Source of the DNA: Fragum whitleyi
Lineage: Eukaryota; Mollusca; Bivalvia; Cardiida; Cardiidae
NCBI GenBank assembly: GCA_948146395.1
Contig: OX411545.1
Location: forward strand, 24,135,526 to 24,199,525
Direction of reading: 5' to 3'
DNA: 64,000 nt
This document shows positions 28,301-37,300 of the stretch, piece after piece. A model generated the notes under the pieces. The model did not search any database. It worked only from the letters and a program-made list of their open reading frames with translations, and had not been told where the DNA came from. The position numbers and the translations under genes were made by a program. The first letter of the stretch is position 1, and each line of letters begins with the position of its first letter.

Positions 28301-31300
28301 GTTTGAAAGCAATAGCTTTAATAGAATTTGAGATATAACTGATGTACAACATTTGCACGTAATAACTTAACCAAGAATTTCTGAGTCTGAAAAAGGTTAA
28401 AATTCCACTAAATTCAATATCAGAGTAATAAATCTTTGTCAAGAGGGTGATATCATGGTAACAAAAGCATGTGTAGAGTTTCCAAGCAAAAGCCTATGTA
28501 GAAATAGAGCTTGATGTACAACATTTGCACGTAAAAACTTAAATAAGATTTCTAAGTCCGAAAAAGGTTAAAATTCCATTAAATTCAATATTAGAGTAAT
28601 GAATCTTTGTCAAGAGGCTGATATTATGGTCACAGAAGCATATGTAAAGTTGCAAAGCAATAGCTTTAATAGAAACAGAAATATTACAGATAAACAACAT
28701 TTGCACGTAAAAACTTAACCAAGATTTCTAAGTCCGAAAAGGGTTAAAATTCCACTAAATTCAATATCAAAGTAATGAATCTTTGTCTAGATGCTGATAT
28801 TATGGTCACAGAAGCATGTGCAAAGTTTCAAAGCAATAGCTTTAATAGAAACAGAGATTTTAAACACTTGCACGTAAAAACTTAACCAAAGCATTACGCC
28901 GACGCCGACGCTGACGCTGACGCCGACGCCCGGGTGACTGGAATAGCCCCCCTATTCTTCGAATAGTCGAGCTAAAAACTGCTACAGGGAGAGTGTTACA
29001 ATTTGATCACTCTCTTTAGTGCTTTTTTTAAAAAAAATTGTAACAGTTTTTCCACACAAGTTTTGGAAAATGAAAATTTGTTGACTGGAGCACCCAACCC
29101 TGGATACCTGGTATTGCTCACACCAGTACAACCATTACACCCTTTCCTAGCCACCAGCTGCCATCCAAATCAGGTCTACGATTATTAACCCATTGGTGGG
29201 AGTTAAATAGTCAGTCTGACAGGATGAATTCCGCCATATGGAATCAAACCCAGGACCTCTAGATTGACAGTCCGACGCATTACCAACTGCAACATGACAG
29301 CCACTCCCATGTTTTGTTCATGTCAACATGGTTCCCATTCTTGTTACATGTTACAAAATGAGATTTTTACCTCTGTGGCATTTTTATCTAAAAATTGCTT
29401 AAGGAATAAAGCAGCTGTGTTACACAATTCACATAGCTCGGACGCCTGCACTTTGTTGTCCTCTGCCTTTATGGAGTCTTGACCTAGTAAAATATATAGA
29501 AAGTGCAGTCAAACTTGTTTTTAGCGACCACTACAAGAATCACCAAAAAGAGGTTGATTAAAACAATGACCACTTATTACACATTTTGTTAACAAATAAG
29601 AAGCATACTTTTTTTATTGAATAAGCATATTATTGAGAAATTCTCAAATATCCTGTGTTGTTATAACTCAATAGAATCATCTCATTGAGAAGATTCTGGT
29701 GAGTTTTAACAATATAGGATTCATTTTCAATAATTTTAAGACCAACAATACCTACTTTTTAGGATATTGTGATTTAAAGGAGGGGATTTCTAAAGCAGTC
29801 ACTTAATAAAAAGGTTGCTTAATAGACGTAGTCGCTCAGGCAAAATTGACTGTAATGAATAGGTAAGATTTAAATATTAGATGCATTAAACAAACAAGAG
29901 ATCCAAGATAGCAAGTATCAATCCACTGGCACTTTAGTTATGACTAAGTTTATAGGAGTATCTTATTTGTAGTCAAATCATCATCAAACATCAAGGGTTA
30001 AGGCATGATATCACTTAACAGCTATGATGTGTAAAGGTTTAGTATAACATCTGATTTTGGAGAAGTGTTTAAAAGCATATTTACATTAAGGCCCATTTTT
30101 CAATGAAACATAATAAGAACGCATAACACCTAAAATTTGTGCAAGGTCACATGGTGACTTTGTGACAGCTTCATGAAAATCTGTAAATAACTGTACAAAA
30201 AGTGTAAACATGAAGGCTCCTTTTCCCATAATGCAGCAAAAATCATCCTAAGAAACCTGGGAGATTTCCATCCAAAAATTCTACATGCCAAAATCATCAA
30301 TATTTCAACATTTGGAGCCTATTTTGGTGACTCAAAAGGCTGTAACACATATGTTTTTTTTATGAGTAGTTTCAAAGAAGTTGTTTTTATATTTCTCTCT
30401 TTGGGGGGGGGGGGGGGGGGCCTTTTTGTTGTGACTCGACAGCCTGTGGCATCCATGTTGACAGAGTAAACAGGAAAAAAAAATGAAATCTGAAAGCATG
30501 TCCTGATGATTGCTCATGTGAAGTTATGTTGAATTCTTTCCGGTAGTTTCAAAGAAGATATTTTTACATTTCACTTTATGAGGCCTTTTTTTTAATTTGT
30601 TTTCGATGGCAGCAATGTTATTGGCTCAGAATTGAATAGGGGAATATGAAAGAGCATGTCCTAACCATTATTCATGTGAAGTTTGGTTGAATTCTGCCTA
30701 GTGAGTTCATAGGAGAAAAAATATGAAGTAAAAGTTACAGAACAATTTGACTGATGGATCTTTAAGCAATAAACAATACTACGTATAACATGGAAAAACA
30801 ACAAGAGCCGTGTCAGACATTACCATTCCCTGCCATGAATGCTTGATAGTTACAAAGGGTAATAACTCCAAAATTATGCTAGCAAGAGTTGTAGTTGTTG
30901 TGCACCCCACTTCTCCCCAATGAGATCTTTCCACCTTTAAAGTTTCAAGTTGATAGCTATTATACTTTAAGAAATGTGATGCAGACAAAATCCAGGTATT
31001 TGAAATAACAATATCATATCCTCTTTACCAAAAAAGACATGGGATGATAAGCTTGAACTTTACATGGGCAGTTCAAAATCATGCTGGTGAAGAATAACCA
31101 TAAGAAAATATTCTTGCAAAGTTATGTTGAAATTGGTCAAATGGTTTGGATGGAGAACATTTTATAGTGAAATTAAGCCCCACCCTGCCACACAATATCT
31201 AGGGGTCAATCGGAATTTTTGAACAACCTTAGGAGGTTCACCAAAGGATCATTCATGCCAAGTTTCATTGAAATCGGGCCAATGGTTTTGCAGAAGATTT

Positions 31301-34300
31301 TCAAAGATTATGTAGCAAAAATAAGTCCCCGCCTGCCATGCCAATATTTGGGGGTCAATCCAAATTTTTTGAATAACTTTAAAAGAGGGTCACCCAAGGA
31401 ACATTTTTACCAAATTTCATCAAAATCTGCTAAATGGATTAGGAAGAGAAGATGATTAAAGAAAATTTTATGCACAATTGAACACACACACAGACAGATG
31501 CACTAGCACCCCATGAACACATCCCCATGACAATAGCTCGCTGGTTTTCAGCCAGTGGAACCTAAAAAGCTAGTAGCTCTTTTCCTTCATAATGATAAAA
31601 TGATATGATAAGGGATTTCCAAATATTTAACCAAGATAAAGAGAAACAACTTTTAAAATTTAACCCTTTTCACTCTTTGTCTAATTAGTCAAGATATATT
31701 TAATCTTAATTTAAAACAAATAAGCTTGAAATAATTCCCTTTTTATCTCTTGTTATAATAGGAAGAGTATCAACAGGGAAGAGAATCTCTGATTTAGCGA
31801 TCACATGTTTCTCAATTGCTGAACTACACAACCTAATATATGTAAAATATTGTCAAGAAAGTTATGAGCTAGGTAATCAACAATTTGTTTCCCATACATG
31901 TCCACAAGAGTAGTTCATGTGGGATATAGTTAAAAAACATACCTTTTTTACCAAGTCCAGAACTACACAACCCAATATCTGTACACAAGTTATCAGGAAT
32001 ATTATGTGCTAGGTAATCAACAATTTGTTTCCCATACATGTCCACAAGTGTAGTACATGTGGACTGTAGAGTGTCTGGTAGAGTGGTGCAAAACTTCTTC
32101 AAATCTTCCTCAAGTTCAGCCTGAAACAATTAAATATGAGCCTATTCAGCCTGAAACAATTTAATATGAGCCTATTCAGCCTGAAACAATTAAATATAAG
32201 CCTATTCAGCTTGAAACAATTAAATATGAGCCTATTCAGCCCGAAACAATTAAATATGAGCCTGTGTGTGAGATTTCCAATAATTTCAAATATGTGCAAA
32301 TGTAAGACTCTGACCAGTCTGTGCATCCGCACAGTCTGACCAGAGTCTTCACTATGCCCCTAGTAGATAGATAAGGTCTGAAATATCTGTAGACCATCAG
32401 GAAACTTTATATTTACATTTTGTGGCTGTCTACACTACTCAATGTTTTGCACCTCACAAACATTTCAAATTGTTGGAAATGTCACACAGAGGGTCATATT
32501 CTAATCTTTATCCTACTGAATTAAGAATTTATTTCTAACAATTTGAGAAGTATTGGGACATTCAACTGCCTTTCTGAATTAAGAAGAAAGCAGACGTGCA
32601 GACTAAGATCAGACTGCATGATTCCTACTTTTTTTCTATAAAACAGTTGCCATTGTTTTTAAAATTTCTTTCTTACTGCATTATCATTGAAAACCTCTTT
32701 CAAATTGGATCAGTATCAAATTACAAAGAAGAGTGCTGAAGTCTTAATTTATGGAACAAGATTTTATTTGATTGTTTGATGTGGGGTTTTATACCGCGTT
32801 CAACATTATTTCAGTTATATTGTGGGCGGCTGGAGCACCTATCAATGTATTCCTGGTATTTCTCACACTAGAACTACCATTACATTCTTCCCTAGCCTTC
32901 AGCTGCTGTCCCACATAAGTCTACGATTATCAACCCATTGGTGGGAGACAAATAGTCAGAAAAAATGAGTGCCACAGTCAAGGATCAAACCCTAGATTGA
33001 CAGTCTGACAGGCTACCAACTGCACAATGACGCATGCTTATGGGACAAGATAATTAACCAGCAGAAAATCACCTAAATGCTCAAGGTCATGTGATTAGGA
33101 ATATTCTGCAAAATAATTTACACAAGTCTGTCCATGTGGACTAATGGATGTATATACAGACAGACGGATGTCCAGATAGATAGATTGACAGAAAAGATGA
33201 CATCTTATCAGAGTTTGACACTAACTTCTATGAGGAAGGAGCCCAAGCTCAAAGTAAGGAGTCGAAATTTCATAATGGGGAGAACTTTGTGGAAAAGAAG
33301 AAATTGCTTGTGACAACCAATTTCTTCTTTTCCATATGTTTCTTCTTCAAATGAGATGGTTTTCTTTGAAAATACTTCTATATGAAAGCAAATTTTATCT
33401 GCAACACTTTTAATAGTGAACAAGATGTGTTTGTGAAACACGAATGCCCCGGAACAGCATTTTTTTCAAAGTTTGACCTTGACAGATGACCTTGACAGAT
33501 GACCTTGACTTTGGTACCAGCAGATGCGGATCATTGAGATCTATCATCATGCCAAATATAAACCTTGTATGTCAAATATTTTTGGAGAAAAGGCAAAGGT
33601 TAAGTTTACGGACAGACGGACGGACAGATGGACGGACAGATGGACGGACAGACAGACAGACAGACGGACAGACAGACGGACACAAGTAAAACAATATGCC
33701 CCCAATCTCTCGATACGGGGCGTAAAAATTATGTTTAGTTTTTACAGAAAAGGGAACTGCTCTGTGTATTGATTAATGTAATTAACCAGGGAGTCCATGG
33801 GACTCCTTACTTACAAAATAAAGGAGTCCTAACAGGTAAACAAGGAGTCTTGGACTCCCAGACACCCCATAGTGTCAAACCCTGCTCATATGTCAAACTT
33901 TTGCAGGCAAAGGCTTCATAAGACATTTACCTCTGTGACATTATTGTCTAGATATTGCTTCAAGAAGATGACGGCTGTATTACAGATTTCACATAGCTGA
34001 GATGCCTGTACTTTGTTGTCCTTGCTCTTCATGGTGTCTTGACCTGATAATACATATAAAGTAAACATAGATTGCGTTAGCAATGAAAGTAACAGCTGCT
34101 GTATTACAGATTTCACCTAGTTAAGATGCCTGCACTTTGTTGTCCTTGCTCTTCATGGTTTCTTGACCTGATAATACATAGAAAGTAAACATAGATTGCC
34201 TTAGCAATGAAAGTAACAGCTGTATTACAGATTTCACATAGTTAAGATGCCTGTACTATGTTGTCCTTTGCTCTTTATGGTTTCTTGACCTGATAATACA

Positions 34301-37300
34301 TATAAAGTAAACATAGATTGCGTTAGCAATGAAAGTAGCAGCTGTATTACAGATTTCACATAGCTGTGATGCCTGTACTTTGTTGCCCTTGCTCTTCATG
34401 GTTTCTTGACCTGATAATACATAGAAAGTAAACATAGATTGCGTTAGCAATGAAAGTAGCAGCTGTATTACAGTTTTCACATAGCTGTGATGCCTGTACT
34501 TTGTTGTCCTTGCTCTTTAAGGTTTCTTGACCTGATAATAAATTTAAAGTAAACATAGATAGCGTTAGCAATGAAAGTAACAGCTGTATTACAGATTTCA
34601 CATAACTGTGACTCCTGTACTTTGTTTTCCTTGCTCTTTATGGTGTCATGACCTGATAATACATGTAAAGAAAATATAGACTGCCCTAGCAAACAAATAT
34701 TACTTCAAGAAGACAACAGCTGTGTTACAGATTTCACTTAGCTCAGATGCCAGTACTTAGTTATCCTTGCTCTTTGTGGTATCTTGACCTGATAATACAT
34801 GCAAAGTAAATATAGACTGCCTTAGCAATGAAATTTTCTTTTAACAGCTAGGCCATAAATGTGACCTATAGATTGCACAAAAATTGTTGATGGACGACAA
34901 GACGCCGAACACAGCTATTTCAACAGCTCACCATGAGCACTTTGTGCTCAGATGAGCTAAATAGGGTATTGGAAATAACTCAGAAAATATGCAAATTAAG
35001 AGTTACAGTTCTGGCACTGCAATCCTCAACAATGAGGTCCAGCCACCTTTGATGTTTCTTGATTTTAGCTTGCATACTTTTCATTTATGCTTCGACAAAA
35101 ATATATATGGACAGACTGACAGACTGACAAGCGCTAAGCAATATATTCCCTTTTTTTTGAAAGGGGATTATAATGGATGATGCACTGAAACAAAAGTTTC
35201 TAAACACAATTATTATTTCAAACTTAAGACTGCATGTTATTTCACTGTTGTTTTTTTTGAGTCAGTTTCTTTATTCATTTGGCCCAAAAATAGACTATTA
35301 TCAAACTTGTGCCTTGCCAGCTAAGCGGTAAGGAATTGGGCTGTCAATTCTAGGGTTACGAGTTTGAACCCAGGCTTTTGAACCCAGGCTCCACCAACTT
35401 TCATCCAACATTTGACAAAAGTCAATATTGCATTTGTTGCCAACCAATAGGTGTATGAAAAGTAGAATGCCTAAGTGGGACGAGCAGCCAGAGGCTTGGG
35501 TGAAATCTTGCGGTTGTACTAGTCAGAGAAACAGCAGTAAACCATGGATAGGAGAACCAGCATACATGTAACTGTGATAATGTTGAGAGTGTCAACCCCC
35601 ATACAAACAAATTTGTCAATTAAAAGGTATTGTTTGCTGTCAAAATGACATAAAATCATTTTGTGAAAAGGACATATTCTTTTGTTCTTCAAACTAAGCC
35701 TGAAATCTTAAACCTTCTCCAGCTGTTCATGGTTTATTCCTATTGCACACAAAGCCTTGGCAAACAGTATAGACTGGGATCAGCCTGCACTGACATGCAG
35801 TCTAATCTATGCCCAAATTGCCTGCTTTATACTTTCAAGGGGTCAGTGCAACACTATTGTAAGTGCCAATAGATAAATAGACACTTACAATAGTGTTGCA
35901 CTGACCCCTCAACTTATTGTAATCAAAGTGTTTACCAGACTGTTTGAAGGGTACTTAAATATAGATATTTTGTTTGAAATTAAAATCAAATTCTGCAGGA
36001 TAAGGGTTAAAAGCGATTCTTTAGTTCTAGTTATCAGTTCTAAAGATTGAACACTTCGATAGCTCAGCAACAAACAGTTATAACTGCCTATAAACATATA
36101 GGCAGTTACAACTGTTTCAAGCCGAGTCATTGACTTGCAAAGGAGTATAACAAGAACCTATTTGCATCAGATTTAGTTCTCTTCTAATGTTCAACCAAGT
36201 ATTCATTTCAAGATGACTAATTCTAAAATTATGTTACCACCATAATTTATTGACAGGGCCCAAAGATGAAGAAAGAAAGAAAATAATGTACCTTTCATAT
36301 TTTCTCCAAGCACAATAGGAAGAGTATCCACAGGGGAGAGAATTCCAGTCTGTAACTTTAAAGTTTGTCCAAGAATGGAGGTACACAACTTTAAGTCTTT
36401 ACAAATCTTGTTAACATCACCTCCAACTTCTTTTGAAATGAATTCAATGATTGCACTTCCGTAATTTTCAACAAACTCCGTACAATCAGTAGCATATTGA
36501 GATGGTAAAACATCACATAACTTGTCTAAGGCTTCCTTTATTTCAGCCTGAAATTGAATATTCATATTTTATAATATGACCTATGTAGTGGTAGTGAAAT
36601 AACTGTGTTGAATATTTTTGATATTACACAGGTGTTATTACACTAGTAGAATAACTATGCAAATTAGCTATAAACTAATAGCAACATTGTGAGAATTACA
36701 TCATTCTAACATCATTCTACATTTTTGATGACATCAATTCTCACAGGGCATTATGTTTTCAGCGGAATAATTTGAATCACTAAATTTCTTAAATTTCTAG
36801 ATATAACGTAAAAAATCAGGTCATATTTTAAATAGAATAAAATTTGTAATCATAAAATTCCTAATTTATTTAACTCGTCAACTAAAACAGATAGAAACTC
36901 AGCACAGCCTTGTTTTTATCTGTTTTTGATTACTTGTTTTATTTATTCGGTATTCCATGACCACTCATTCAATATCCGCTATATATCATATTTTTTATTT
37001 TTATTTTCTAACTTTATTTTATCAAAAAGATTCCATAACAGCATGCAAGGTTATTAACACTTACAGGTATTAACATTGGGAAATTGATGCTAACTCAGAT
37101 TTAAACCATTTGAAAGCACTCTCTATGAGCTTCATCTATTGATTTAATCCAATCACTCACTCAAAGCATTCAAAATCAAAATCAAAAGCTTGGCAACAAC
37201 ATTCAGAATGCTTAAAAATTCTTATTATTTTGCTGATTTATTAGAGTTCATCTGCATTAAAAAAACTAGAACTGTTGCAAAGTGGACTAATACTCCCCAC

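Noticed and set aside
33610..33684. GACG/GACA repeat considered as a coding RTDG-type repeat
   Set aside because: It is a simple microsatellite inside a non-autonomous element.
34356..34692. Overlapping short minus-strand frames considered as separate small secreted peptides
   Set aside because: They are read-throughs of truncated exon copies and the intervening intron ends; none has a complete saposin half or a donor site.
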